A stretch of DNA of 64,000 nt from the NCBI GenBank assembly GCA_013420905.1, contig JAAXNY010000011.1, forward strand, positions 1,612,001 to 1,676,000, in the 5' to 3' direction. Within the stretch, counting starts at the first letter, position 1; the number at the start of each line of letters is the position of its first letter. Below are positions 11,658-22,724 of the stretch, piece by piece. The stretch comes from Collybia mongolica. Lineage: Eukaryota > Basidiomycota > Agaricomycetes > Agaricales > Clitocybaceae. A program made the translations under genes and the position numbers. The notes under the pieces are model-generated. The model did not search any database. It worked only from the letters and a program-made list of their open reading frames with translations, and was not told the origin of the DNA.

Positions 11658-13411
11658 CTATACTGGAATCGCTTCCATAATTGCTTGTCCTGTGGACGCC
11701 CTCAAGGGATAGAGCTTCGTGAGGCGGAATCCTCCGTGCAACAGAAGCGTGCGCCATTCATCAAGCAAACGCGCCTTTGCAGCAAAGAAACCACCCATAT
11801 AGAGATCATATGCTGTAGTAATGCGTTGAGAGCTCACGACGACCTGCGTATCCTCATCCGAACCGCGGTCCCCTGAAAGCTTCACGCCTGCGCGCAACTT
11901 CTGATATATTTCAGACTCGCCAGCCGTGGTCGACGCCTCGATTCGAAAATGTGGGATGACGAGGCGATCGAGGACCAGAAGCTTTGATGGATTTGCTCGC
12001 CGGATATTGGAAAGGACTTGTAGAACGTGAGCGTCAGTGTTATTGTGGCTACGGGGATGAAAGTTTTGGTCTTTGAAGCGTTAAAAAAAATACAAGGCTC
12101 ACAAGATGGATTTAGCCAAAAAAATGGCCCCTTCTACTTCATGCGGCTGTGGAGTGTAGAAGTCTTGGGCTTGGAACCGAACTCGACCCTCATCAATCCA
12201 TCGTTTCATGTTTGGACCTGCATCTTTAACTCCTTGCTCGACGACAGGTTTGAGATCCTGTATAACGAAGCGTATGTGTGGTGCAGAGGGCAGAATCAGA
12301 TCTTCTGCGGCACCAATCCCACCCCCGACGTCAACTATCAGTGTGTCGGGCAGAAGTGCAGCAAAAGGGTAATCTGGGGACGATGGTTAATAATAGTCCA
12401 GGTGTATTATGGTACCCATCAGGAACTGTACCGACTGCAAGGAAGGCCTGTCCCTCAACCACACTGTGGCCACGCATCCCAATATTGAAATTCTGTGCGT
12501 ATCTGGTATTTTCTGGGAGTTGTAGCCATTGGAAGAAAGGCTTTCCATTCGTGGAAAGCGCGAAGGGCGATACAAGCTCGGGTGGGTATTGAACCGCGTG
12601 GCCCGAAGCATCAGCATTAGCGGCCAGTGCGAAGCGTCGGGATAGGTATTCGGGTAAAACGGCTGCCGACTGCATTCCTGCATGCAACCTGTGGGAAGGA
12701 GATTAGAAATCATTCTTCTTTCAATCAAAAATACGCTTGCCCAATGCCGAGGTGAGATCTAAACTCGCTGCTGACTAAAGTTAAACTCAAAATCGTATGG
12801 GAGAAGACAAGGGGTGTTATTTCTTGAAAGATCCCAGACGTTGAAAGGTGACGGAGCAGGCGCGCTTTATCGAGTTGCTGCATCATCAAGTGATTCAGAA
12901 CGTCAATTAGAATAGTTTCCTACCTAGGAAGTCTTCTTCGACTCTGGCGTATCGAGATAGTATGTTGACATGAACGCCTTCGTTGCCTGTCTCTTCGGAA
13001 ATTCTCGAAATGAGAGATGCAACGTCAGATTCTACAACAATCTTAAGGGCAGTGGGCGTCCAAAACTAATGAAGATATGTTGAATTCAGTAGCTGAGAAG
13101 TCTCCCTCAGGAGTCATACTCACAGAGATGGCGGCCTCTAAGACGATGTGACGCGGCGGGGCGACGGCCTGTTTGATCCGTTCACACGCAAGGCAGAGAA
13201 GTGAGGCTTGGTCACTGATTTTCGTATCAGCATGGAATGGGAGACCAAGGCCATCAGCAATGTTTTGGGAGAAACTCTTGTTCGACTCGGAGGGAGCATT
13301 CTTTCGTTTCAGCTCCGTCTGTAGGAAGCCACGGAGAACCTTCGAAGACGCGTCGACAATGTCTAACAGTTCTGAAAGTCTCGCAAGAGTTGTTTCAGGT
13401 GAAGAGGCCAT
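11658..13411 (-). CDS. SAM-dependent O-methyltransferase (class I, COMT-like)
   Basis: Fungal O-methyltransferase with an N-terminal helical dimerisation part and a C-terminal SAM-binding Rossmann domain; it would methylate a phenolic hydroxyl or acid. I chose the ATG at 13411 (MASSPETTLARLSELLD); the frame runs a little upstream without an ATG. Visible in order: PPRHIVLEAAISV, the central block with GHAVQYPPELVSPFALSTNG, SAM motif I in TLIVDVGGGIGAAEDLIL followed by HIRFVIQDLKPVVEQG, RFQAQDFYTPQPHEVEGAIF, then HNNTDAHVLQVLSNIRRANP (the region of the catalytic His) and the end EWRTLLLHGGFRLTKLYPL. About five introns and roughly 490 residues. It lies next to, and on the same strand as, FMO1, 308 bases beyond the FMO1 stop, which suggests action on hydroxylated aromatic intermediates (inference). 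Confidence 0.85.
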
Positions 13412-13718
13412 AGTTGAGTGGAGGTCGGCGAGCAAAGAACTATTGCTTTTCTATATTTTTCAAAGCGGTGACACGTGCATGGTGCTTTACAAAACGTCGA
13501 GCTGATTTCCACAGAGGACACATACTCACCATGTGGAGTTTTAAAAACGGGGTTTGTATCCTGATAAGGACAGGTGTAGAAGTCCGGAGCACCTTCCGAT
13601 AGCAAAGGGCCAAGGGGCTAATAGTTGTTATTTGAGGATACTGATTTGTAACACGTACACTCAGTCTTTGATTGTAACTGATATAGCGATAAGCCTGTGA
13701 ACTTGCAGTCAAGCAATA

Positions 13719-15837
13719 TCAGGAGTGCAACACCGTAGATTCTTCTTGTCCTTCAACCGATATTTCACCTCCGCGAGTCTGTATTATTGCAGGTTGCTGG
13801 GCATCAGCTTTCTTTGCGCGCAGTGTGAAGGATGTGAAATATTTGGACAAATCATCGACTCCATCCAAACGGGAAGTGAAGCAGACGATGCCATCAGGGC
13901 GCACCACAACAATCGCGCCGGCTACTTCGTCTACCCCATACTTCCCGAATGTTTCGCCAGACCGATCATAGACCGTCTTTCCAAGCGGTTCCACCCCGAT
14001 AGCCTCGGAGACTTGTAGACAACCTTCGCCACGCAATATGGTTATAAATTCGGTGACTGCAGCGTGAGTGCGAGTAAACGAGCAAGGTGAGTCAAAGTAC
14101 TCTCGTAAGGCACCGTACTTCGCGGAGCATGTCGTGTTTAGATAGACCGATTCCGATGCTGGTTCCAATTTGCCGGCGAAGATTAGGATCCAGAAGCGTC
14201 CCACATAAGATAGTAGGGAGCGTAATGGCCTGGGAAAAGCGGCGCCAGGACGAAAAACTGGTGCGTCGGGAGCACGATGGCCAACCTTCACTGAAGGAAC
14301 ACCATCCTGGTCTGCTGTACTAATAGCCTGGTTGAGTATATTGGTCTCATACGAAACCCCTAGCCCGACAGTAAATGACGCATTGCTGGAGTATACGATC
14401 TCAAGATATTCATTACAATTAGCACCTGGAGGGGCATTGAAGTGACTGGGGATCGTGCCAGAGATGAGTGCTGAGATATCCCTGTCAAGTTGTATCAGCC
14501 GCTGAGCCGATGTGCGTCGTTCTAAATCGTATGTCTCAAGGACGCTTTCTCCATACAGCTCGTTGACCACGCCTGCTAGCTTCCAAGCTAAATTGGTGGC
14601 GTCATGTAATCCAGTATTCATTCCCTGAGGAATTTTATAAGTATTCGATACTAGTTGGTAAAGGGTGATATATTACCTGCGCCGAACCTGAAGAATGTGT
14701 GTGCGCTGCATCACCTGCGAGAATGATATGACCGTCCTGATATCTCTCCGCAACTCGTTGGCTAATTGAATATACAGTCCACCAATCAAGCTTATCGAAT
14801 TCCAAGGAGAACGGCTTGACTGCGTTTCTGGCAGCCTGCATTATGGCGTCTTCTGTGATAGAGCTTCCATCTTTGCCATACACTTCGGCGGGACAGACAA
14901 AACCGATTCGAGTACGACCGTTGTCAGTCGGAGTCCACAAGACATTACCATGTTCACGCGATTCTAAAGCCACTGCTTTGCTTCTGCTCGATGGCATGTC
15001 TGTTTTGACAATGGCATCTAGTCGGACCCACTTGTAAGGGGAAGACGTTCCAGGGAAGGGAAATTGTCCTATAGACCGCACCGTAGAACGGCCTCCATCG
15101 GCGCCGACTAAGTACTTGCTAGCAACGGAAGACACTTCAACTTTTGCAGGGCTCGAAATAAACAGACATACCAATTGACTTGTGTGATTTTACCCTCATG
15201 TTCAAGGTTTGCGACAACGGAATACTGGGATGAATTAGATTCGCGATAATCTATGAGCTTGACGCGTCCTCGAACGGCGTTGGGGTCTATTTCATGAATT
15301 GCTGCCCGAATGGCATCTTCGATATACTTTTGCCGAATGGTGAAGCTGACCGATGTGTGAGTCGGGGCTTCAAGAAGCAACGCGAAGAAGCGCATCACCT
15401 GAAATCAAAAAGTGTTTGACCAATAGTGGCTTTATCAATGAAAGACCATCCTCGGTTCTCTGATGGTTCTCCGTCTTTAAATGTAATTGCGTTCCTGAAC
15501 CGATGTTCATTTGCGCCCGGGCAATAAGCTCAAAAGGAACGAACTTCACGATAAACCCAATATCAGCAATGCGGTCATAAATCCCATTTAAATCAAGAAG
15601 CTCCATCGATCCGGAATAGAGGACACAAGCCCGTCCATACATCGCCTGTTCAAATTTATCATATTGCTCTAGATATGCAAATCAAAATTAGTTTAATTTC
15701 TGAACGGAAGATGCATTCTTACCAACGGTTAATACTTTCAATCCCGACCGTAAGAGAATAAGGCTAATCAGAAGCCCGGTGGGGCCACCTCCAACAATCA
15801 CTACATCGACTGAGTCAGTAATACTGATTTGCGACAT
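13719..15837 (-). CDS. FAD-dependent aromatic monooxygenase, phenol 2-monooxygenase-like (FMO1)
   Basis: Group A flavoprotein hydroxylase (PheA/TfdB type): an FAD_binding_3 domain followed by a thioredoxin-like dimerisation domain. NAD(P)H and O2 drive ring hydroxylation or oxidative decarboxylation of phenols. The ATG at 15837 gives MSQISITDSVDVVIVGGGPT, with the dinucleotide-binding GxGxxG at once. The DG motif is in GADGGRSTVR, the GD motif in LAGDAAHTHSSGSAQ, and the conserved MNTGLHDATNLAWKLAG follows. The C-terminal part (RFWILIFAGKLEP, IVVVRPDGIVCFTSRLDG) matches the thioredoxin-like domain. It ends GQEESTVLHS. Roughly 600 residues, several short introns. Very similar to FMO2 on the same strand, and the two look like a tandem duplicate pair. 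All flavin-binding motifs are intact. Confidence 0.88.
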
Positions 15838-17389
15838 GACTGCACACAGGGGAGGAAATAGTCGTTGGGGAGTCAAACTTTGGCGATTGGAATGAGCACG
15901 GACCTGCCCTCAACTGTTTTATGTTGTTGTCTGACCAGATACATCTGATTATCTAAGAAAATCGACTCTGCTTCTTGCGCACATCGGCAAGTGCGTTGTC
16001 CAAGCTAGTCCGGGGTAATCGTCCGAAGACTTCGAACGCCGCTTGTGATGTGGATAAACCAAGTTAACGGAACTGCAACAGTCTTCCTAGGTTGCAACCG
16101 ATGCTCGAGAAAAGGGTTCATCAGTCATCTGATAATCTGTTATTGTACGGCAAATCTTCTTAGGGATGAAAGTTATCGTGGCCACTCCACAGTGTTGGGC
16201 CAGCCGTGGGGCGTGGTAGGCATTATTTGTAGGCTGTTTTTTTCATGACGTTTCGTTGAGCTATGGCAAATAAGTATATTTCATGAAGCCCTCACCACAA
16301 CTCGCTGGTCTGTGTCAGCTCCAAACGGTCGGCAAACACGATTCAATAAGGATGGTTTTGGGCTTTGAGCTACATGGGAGGTTTGAATTGCTTGAAATCA
16401 AACTCGGGAAGTGAAAAAAGGTCTATGTAGCAGGAACGACCGTTCGGAGTGAAGGGAAGATGTGTTTGTCTTGGCTCCTTCGATTTTTGGTGTACGTACA
16501 CAATCGTGGGAAACTAAGGCTGTTTTACCTCGCTAAAGTACGCGTTTTGGTGTTGCGCATAACTGTGATATGTTCGAACTCGAAAAACGTATGTATGATC
16601 ATCATCAACATCTCCAGCGCCAAGGCGAGGAAGAACACCAAGGTGGTGGTCAAGTTTAGATCTTTGAAAGGAGTTAGACCTCACATGCTAACAGTCACAT
16701 CAGCTTTGTTGCATACGTTCGGACTTTCACTGGAAATAATCATATGGAAATGCCTACGCTCAAACGACAGCCAAATATCAAGCTGAATCATAAGCGTCCG
16801 GGAGAGTCCTCCAGCAGAAGCAATGAGTGCTTGTTAATGGGGTTTGTCCCATCAACCCTCCCGCCTCCGTAGGGTCCGCACCAAAGCCACAGCATCCAAG
16901 CACCCCGTTTTACCGCGATAACTACCCAATACGTCCCGCCATCCGTCCTCGCACTTACGGTCAATGGATTCATAGAAGCTTGATGTTCATGGCCTTGTAT
17001 ATTCCCAGTTCTCGCCATGAGTTCTTCTTTCAGAGACGGGTGTTGGAAGGGGGCTCAACTTGTGCGGACGTGTACATAGTTTCACCGGAAGTGCCAACAG
17101 GAGCTCCCTACTACAACGGCGACGACAGCCGAAAATAAAGACCAGGCAAGGAATGAGACTTACTATCGCGCTAGCCTTGTGGGTGAAAAGAACGCTTTTA
17201 ATAATATGTAACTTAGACGGAACGACAAATCTGTCAATTTTATAAATACAGAGTCTTATAATGTGCATCGGGCTTGCTGGTATACGGCAACTCATCCATG
17301 CAGCGCGATGGTGTCCGGATTCCATTCCGCCATGATACATAATTAATATCAATGAAAAGGTAGAAAATAATAGATAACGCTAATATTAG
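15838..17389. other. Spacer between the two tandem monooxygenases
   Basis: 1.55 kb with no gene I can support. A few minus-strand stretches are hydrophobic (for example TTTLVFFLALALEMLMMIIH near 16610-16670 and IVSLIPCLVFIFG near 17130-17170) and could be remnants of a membrane-protein gene, but frames and splice sites do not connect. Confidence 0.45.
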
Positions 17390-19528
17390 TTATGAGTGTA
17401 GCACGGTAGACTCATTTTGTCCTTCAACCGAGATTTCGCCACCACGAGTTTGCGTCGGGACGTGTGATTGTTGATCAAAGATCTCCTCTGCAGGACATGT
17501 GAAGGATGTGAAGTAAAGGGCGAGATCTTCGACGCCATCCAACCGCGAAGTATAACAAACTACGCCGTCTGGACGAACCACGACAATTCCACCAGCCGCT
17601 TCATCTACGCCGTACTTTGCGAAAGCTTCACCAGACTGGTCGTAGACTGCCTTTCCAAGCGGTTCCACCCCAATGGCTTCGGCGACCTGCAGGCAACCTC
17701 CCCCGCGCAGTATAGTCAAGAATTCGGAGACTGGGGCATGAGTGCGGGTAAAAGAGCGGGGCGAATCCAAGTACTCTCGTAGAGCATGGTACTTTGCAGA
17801 GCACGCCGAATTCAGTCGAGCTGATTCTAGAGTGGGCTCCAATTTACCAGCAAAAATCAGGATCCAAAAGCGGCTTATGTAGGAAAGCATAGAGCGTAGG
17901 GGCTTGGGGAAATTTGATCCAGGACGAAAGACTGGTGCATCAGGGGCGCGGTGGCCAGCCTTTGCTGATGGTATATAATCACAATCCGGTGTTCCCGAGG
18001 GCCAGTTGAGTGAGTTGGTCTCGTAAGTGACCCCTAGCCCAACTGTGAATAATGCATTGGTGGTGTACAGGAGATCGAGATACTCGTTAGGATCAGCTCC
18101 TAAGGGCGCATTAAAGTGGCTTGGAATTGTGCCAGAAATGAGTGCTGAAATATCTTTATCCAGCTGGATGAGCCGCATGGCCGATTCCCGACGTTCTAAA
18201 CCGTACGTCTCAAGGACGCTTTCTTCATACAGTCCGTTGACCACACCTGCTAACTTCCAAGCTAAATTGGTGGCGTCATGTAGTCCAGTATTCATTCCCT
18301 AGCATGTTCTGTAAATATTTAATACTAGGACAAGCAAGATGGGCGAAGTACCTGTGCCAACCCAGAGGAATGCGTATGCGCTGCGTCGCCGGCAAGGATG
18401 ACATGACCATCCTGATATATCTCTGCAACTCGTTGGCTGATTGAGTACACGGTCCACCAAGCAATCTTTTCAAATTCCAGATTGAACGGTTTGACTGCAT
18501 TTCTGGCCGCCGCAATTATTGCATCTTCGGTAATGGAACTACCACCATCACCATAGAGCTCGGCGGGGCAGACGAACCCGATTCGAGTATGACCATTGTC
18601 AGTCGGAGTCCACAAGACATTTCCGTGCTCGCGAGATTCTAACGCAATTATCTTGCTCCTGCTCGATGGCATGTCTGTTTTAACGACGGCATCGAGTCGG
18701 ACCCAGTTGTAAGGAGAAGAGGTCCCGGAGAAGGGAAATTTCCCTATAGAGCGCACGGTGGAACGGCCTCCATCAGCACCGACCAAGTATTTGCTGAAAA
18801 AATAGAATATCATCAGAACGCCGTTCACGCACAGCTATTTAATTTTAATCTGGCATACCATCTGACCTCGGTGACTTTGCCTTCATGTTCTAGACTTGCG
18901 ACAACAGGATAGTCAGACTTCCCTGTATCGCGATAGCCAACGAGCTTGACTCGTCCTCGAACGACAGCGGGATCTAACTCAGAGATTGCTCTCCGAATGG
19001 CGTCCTCAATATACTTTTGCCGAATGCTTAGGCTAACCCAGGTATCAGTGAGTCTGCGTTTACACAGCCGTCACGATAAGGATGAATTCACCAAAAGTCA
19101 AAATATGTTTGACCGGTAACGGCCTTGTTGATGAAAGACCAGCCCCTGTTCTCTGATTGTTTTCCATCCAGGAAAGTTGTCGCGCCCCTGTAGCCAAAGT
19201 AAGGTTGAAGTCGTCTAAACAGCGTAAAATAACCAACTTTACGATGAAGCCAGTGTCAGAGATACGATCGTAAATCCCGTTCAAATCAAGGAGTTCCATC
19301 GATCCGGAATATAGCCAGCAAGCTCGTCCATACATGGCTTGTTCAAATTTGTCATATCGTTCTGCATATTCAAAGTCAGAGTGAACTATGCCACGTCACA
19401 GACTCCCACTCACCGACAGTTGAAACCTTCAAACCTGACCGTAAGAGAATATAACTTATCAGGAGACCAGTGGGGCCACCCCCGACAACCAGGACATCGA
19501 CTGGGCAATGAATTTCATTTTGCGACAT
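17390..19528 (-). CDS. FAD-dependent aromatic monooxygenase, phenol 2-monooxygenase-like (FMO2)
   Basis: Close paralogue of FMO1 with the same architecture, exon pattern and orientation. The ATG at 19528 gives MSQNEIHCPVDVLVVGGGPT. Other motifs: GADGGRSTVRSIGKFPFSGT, the long conserved block NVLWTPTDNGHTRIGFVCPA, DGHVILAGDAAHTHSSGLAQ and MNTGLHDATNLAWKLAGVVN. The C-terminal thioredoxin-like domain ends GQNESTVLHS. One substitution in a conserved stretch stands out: SSGLAQ where FMO1 and FMO3 have SSGSAQ and SSASAQ. It is probably functional. Tandem duplication with later specialisation on successive pathway intermediates is the simplest reading; redundancy is the alternative. A TATA box lies about 50 bases upstream of the start. 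Confidence 0.87.
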
Positions 19529-19577
19529 GACTGGATGAGGGATGAGAGTCAACGAGGGTGAGATTGAGATTGTTGGC

Positions 19578-19584
19578 TTTTATA
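19578..19584 (-). promoter_or_regulatory. TATA box of FMO2
   Basis: TATAAAA on the minus strand about 50 bases upstream of the FMO2 ATG at 19528, inside ATGAATTC-poor A/T-rich sequence; it fits a short 5' UTR. Confidence 0.45.
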
Positions 19585-20707
19585 TGAATACGAGCTTGAC
19601 GTCAGTTAGGGAAGTGTACCTTAATACATACAGAGCGCATGCCCATATAGCCTTCAACAATAACATCTTAAATTCAGTTGCGTAAACCTTTGTGGGTCCG
19701 GGTAGGATGGTCCCAGGTTTGGCATTCAAGTAATTCGGGCGATGAAGAGGTAATGCGGAACTACATGCGGAAGTGTCTTTGGGATAACGATCAGCATATG
19801 TAAGACCATCACGATATACGTACAAGTAATATACGAAAATACGAACGCGCTGCAACATGCCGTACTAGAAGCACTGGAAATCGTCCGACAGCGATCTTGA
19901 ACGTTGAACGCTGAATATTTTAATACTCACCGTGGCCCACCCTGACTGCGAAAACTTGACTGGGATACTCCGACTTGTGATGAGAGGTTTTTCCGGGGAA
20001 TGCTGGGTTTTCGGAACTGAACTTTTACAATGGCAAGGCATAATGAATGCGGGCGCCTGGCGCAAAGTCTTCTCCGTCCATAATCCAACTTGTGATGAGG
20101 GGTTTATTCTAGGAATGCCGGGATATCTGTTTGCGATGTTTTCGGGACTGATCTGTACAGGCACAATGCCCCCTCCATCCAGTTTGGATATACCCAGGGG
20201 CCTTTCCCCCGAGGAGTCATCTTCAATCAATATTCAACATATAGCGGCCCCACACCCCCCAGTAACTTCACTTTCACAACATTCACACTCCACTCCCGAA
20301 TTCCAAATCAAGTCAGGGTAAAGCCGCAGCGCTGCAGAGCGCCGTGAGTGCAATGAAGCCACGACCATCAGGCATATGACTACAGTACCCTGTTGTCAAG
20401 GCGGATTGGATCCAGCAGGAAGGCCAACCGTGCACGGTACTCTCTTTGAAACACTGATGTGCCCGAGCCCCCCGTGACTCTATATGAATAAAGTGCTACA
20501 CCTTCCCACTCCGACTCTGCTTGCATTTATCTTTGGTACTTTTCTATCTTTTGATGCCTTCTATCGCCACTCGCATCATGATATCTCCTATTTCAAGGTT
20601 CTCGTGCTTGCGACGACGTTCTGAAGGAACGCAAGGAGTCCCGAATGGCGACGCCGCAGATAAAAGGACTGGGCTGGCCACCCTCCGAACCAGCTGCTTT
20701 TTTCACC
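19585..20707. other. Divergent promoter region between FMO2 and a 7TM gene
   Basis: No gene supported. It contains one imperfect direct repeat (listed separately) and a long plus-strand frame (19932-20321) that runs through the repeat and has no family features. Confidence 0.5.
19969..20127. repeat. Imperfect direct repeat, ~35-40 bp units
   Basis: Two units about 117 bases apart share ACTTGTGATGAG, then GGTTT and GGAATGC[TC]GGG. The first is near 19971-20009 and the second near 20088-20126. They lie in the promoter region between two divergent genes. Function unknown; a duplicated regulatory block or plain sequence duplication. Confidence 0.5.
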
Positions 20708-21893
20708 ATGTCCCTCCAAGTCACTCCCGAAGAGTTTTCTGTTCAGTTCCGAAACGACTCTCTACAAGCTGCTCTGGTTGAGTGCCTGTTCAACGGGGTC
20801 TATACATCTATCTTTTCTTTTTCACTGTATAGGATAAGTGAATCGCCCTTCCTCCACCTTTAGATCCAATCAGATGCTCAAAAAAATGCCCTTCTAGTTT
20901 CCGAGCGTGGATGGGCGTTCTTGCGCCGACCGCTGATTATCCTCATGGTAGCCATCTATCTTTTCACAGAGCTTCATGTCGCGGCCCATTGGAGTTTAAT
21001 CAGAAAAAGCTTCGTCAGTGATGGCCAAACATCAGAGAGCACTCTTTCCAGCTTACTTACGGGACCAACGTGGATCATAGTCTGTGGAAGAGTATCCCTC
21101 AGTGCGATAATGTTTCTTGCTGATTGTATAATGGTGCATGGCTTCGTTTTTCTATATCCGGTACCTAATCCACAATCTGTAGATATGGCGTTGTTATACG
21201 CTGTGGGCGCATAGATGGATGGTCATCTGCGTTCCGGTTCTCCTCGTGCTGTCTGAGTTAGGTTTGCTTTCATGTTTTTTTTTCCTACTTCCTGCTTGAC
21301 TGAGTTCCCGCCGCCACCAGCCACATCGATTATGCTTATTTTCATCGACACTGGTCTGAAAGGTGTTTCTGCGTCATTCACCGTTGTTCGGGTTCCAATC
21401 GCAAATATATCCCTGTCGCTAGCCACCACCTTGCTCGTCACTATTCTCATTATTTACCGTATCGTCAGCATGGGAGGCGGCCGCCGCTACCATAGTGTCA
21501 TAGAGATTGTTGTTGAGTCTTCGGCGCTTTACGCTGTAGCTCTCATCATCTATATGCCTTTCATCATGTCTCCCAAGTTCTCAGACCGAATCCCGAACGC
21601 GGTTCTTGCCCAAGTCCCGGTATGTATAGCTTCTTTCAGGTTGTGTTTACCCACTCCCTGATTTATGAAAGGGAATTGCTTCGACCTTGGTCATCGCCAG
21701 GGTATCGTTTGGTCTCGACCGCCGGGACACAACCCAAATCAGAGGCATATCATTGCTCAGGTTCAACAATACAGCCCCCGCCGACGAGGAAGCAGGTACC
21801 CCAAGCAAGAGAGAGGAAGCTGGTATCAGACAAGAAACGGTAATTCTAGAGCCATCATTTAACTTTGTACATCTCCGACTCTTCTATCCATAG
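20708..21893 (+). CDS. Seven-TM membrane protein of an expanded agaricomycete family
   Basis: Multi-pass protein of a lineage-expanded family with no assigned function. The ATG at 20708 (MSLQVTPEEFSVQF) suits the family; an in-frame ATG at 20645 is an alternative. Splicing gives ALVECLFNGVYTSIF, ERGWAFLRRPLIILMVAIYL, then MFLADCIM|IWRCYTLWAHRWMVICVPVL (intron ending ATCTGTAG near 21183), the repeated TM helices LSLATTLLVTILIIYRIVS and IEIVVESSALYAVALIIY, and LAQVPGIASTLVIARVSFG across an intron ending near 21669. The hydrophilic tail ends at 21893. These joins reproduce the family pattern well. It sits between FMO2 and LHS1. A receptor or transporter role is possible, but nothing in the sequence decides it. 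Confidence 0.72.
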
Positions 21894-22604
21894 GGAACTG
21901 TGGCCACGAGAGTTTCTTTAAACCTTACCAGACGTGAAACATCTAGGAACGAACGAGAAAGAAAATATTCTAGTGGCTCTGCATCGCATTCCGGCGTTAC
22001 CGCAATCCCCCTGCAATCTCGGAGTGCTGCTAAATGCTCGGACCAGGATCCTGATGCATCCAGCGCTTGAACCAAGATGGCTGTAGCTACATGGGCTTGT
22101 ATTTTCTCATGCATGTCTGTTAAATTACGTTTCCCCGTCCGCTTCTCTTGGCTGACTATGAGGGTTAGATGGGTGACTTTCATCTACAAGAAACGTCGGG
22201 TAATATATGGGTATATGATTCATCTGTTTCTGTCAACAAGTGATTTGACTATGACGGTAGATAAACTTCAGTTACCTTATAACTGGGGTTTTAAGTACAG
22301 AAGTATTATATATGTACCAATATCCTAGCTTGCAAGATCCAATTGCAAGAGGCTTACTATATAAAACAGCTTGAAGGTTCATAAGTAGTCAGGTTGTCAA
22401 CTTCCGAACTGATAGTTCTTCCTTATTGGGATTCCCAATCCTTTGATGGACTTACAGCAACTGTCCTCGTCGCCCTTCCCACTCAAGTCTTTGAGGACGT
22501 TTCGGGTGGGGGGCCCGAGAGTCACGGGCGCGTCCAAGAATTATCAGAATGAAAAGTATTTATGGAGGGAGTCACGCGCCAAGAGCCAAGTGTGTCACGG
22601 GATC
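21894..22604. other. Intergenic region upstream of LHS1
   Basis: No gene supported; the minus-strand frame at 21884-22183 has no family features. The right half is the LHS1 promoter. Confidence 0.5.
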
Positions 22605-22612
22605 TATATAAG
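22605..22612 (+). promoter_or_regulatory. TATA box of LHS1, with a nearby ACGTGTC element
   Basis: TATATAAG about 115 bases upstream of the LHS1 ATG. Just downstream, at 22632-22639, is GACGTGTC. It resembles the ACGTG core of unfolded-protein-response elements, which would suit an ER chaperone gene, but a single short match is weak evidence. Confidence 0.4.
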
Positions 22613-22724
22613 ACCATGTGACCAAAATTTCGACGTGTCTGCCACGACAGCGCACCCGAATTTCAACTTCAAAACCACATCGATGCTAGATTTTGGACAC
22701 TTTTAATCGGTCATTTAATCACTC

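Noticed and set aside
16460..17352. Possible membrane-protein gene between FMO1 and FMO2
   Set aside because: A few hydrophobic stretches exist on the minus strand but cannot be joined in frame; kept only as a note on the gap.
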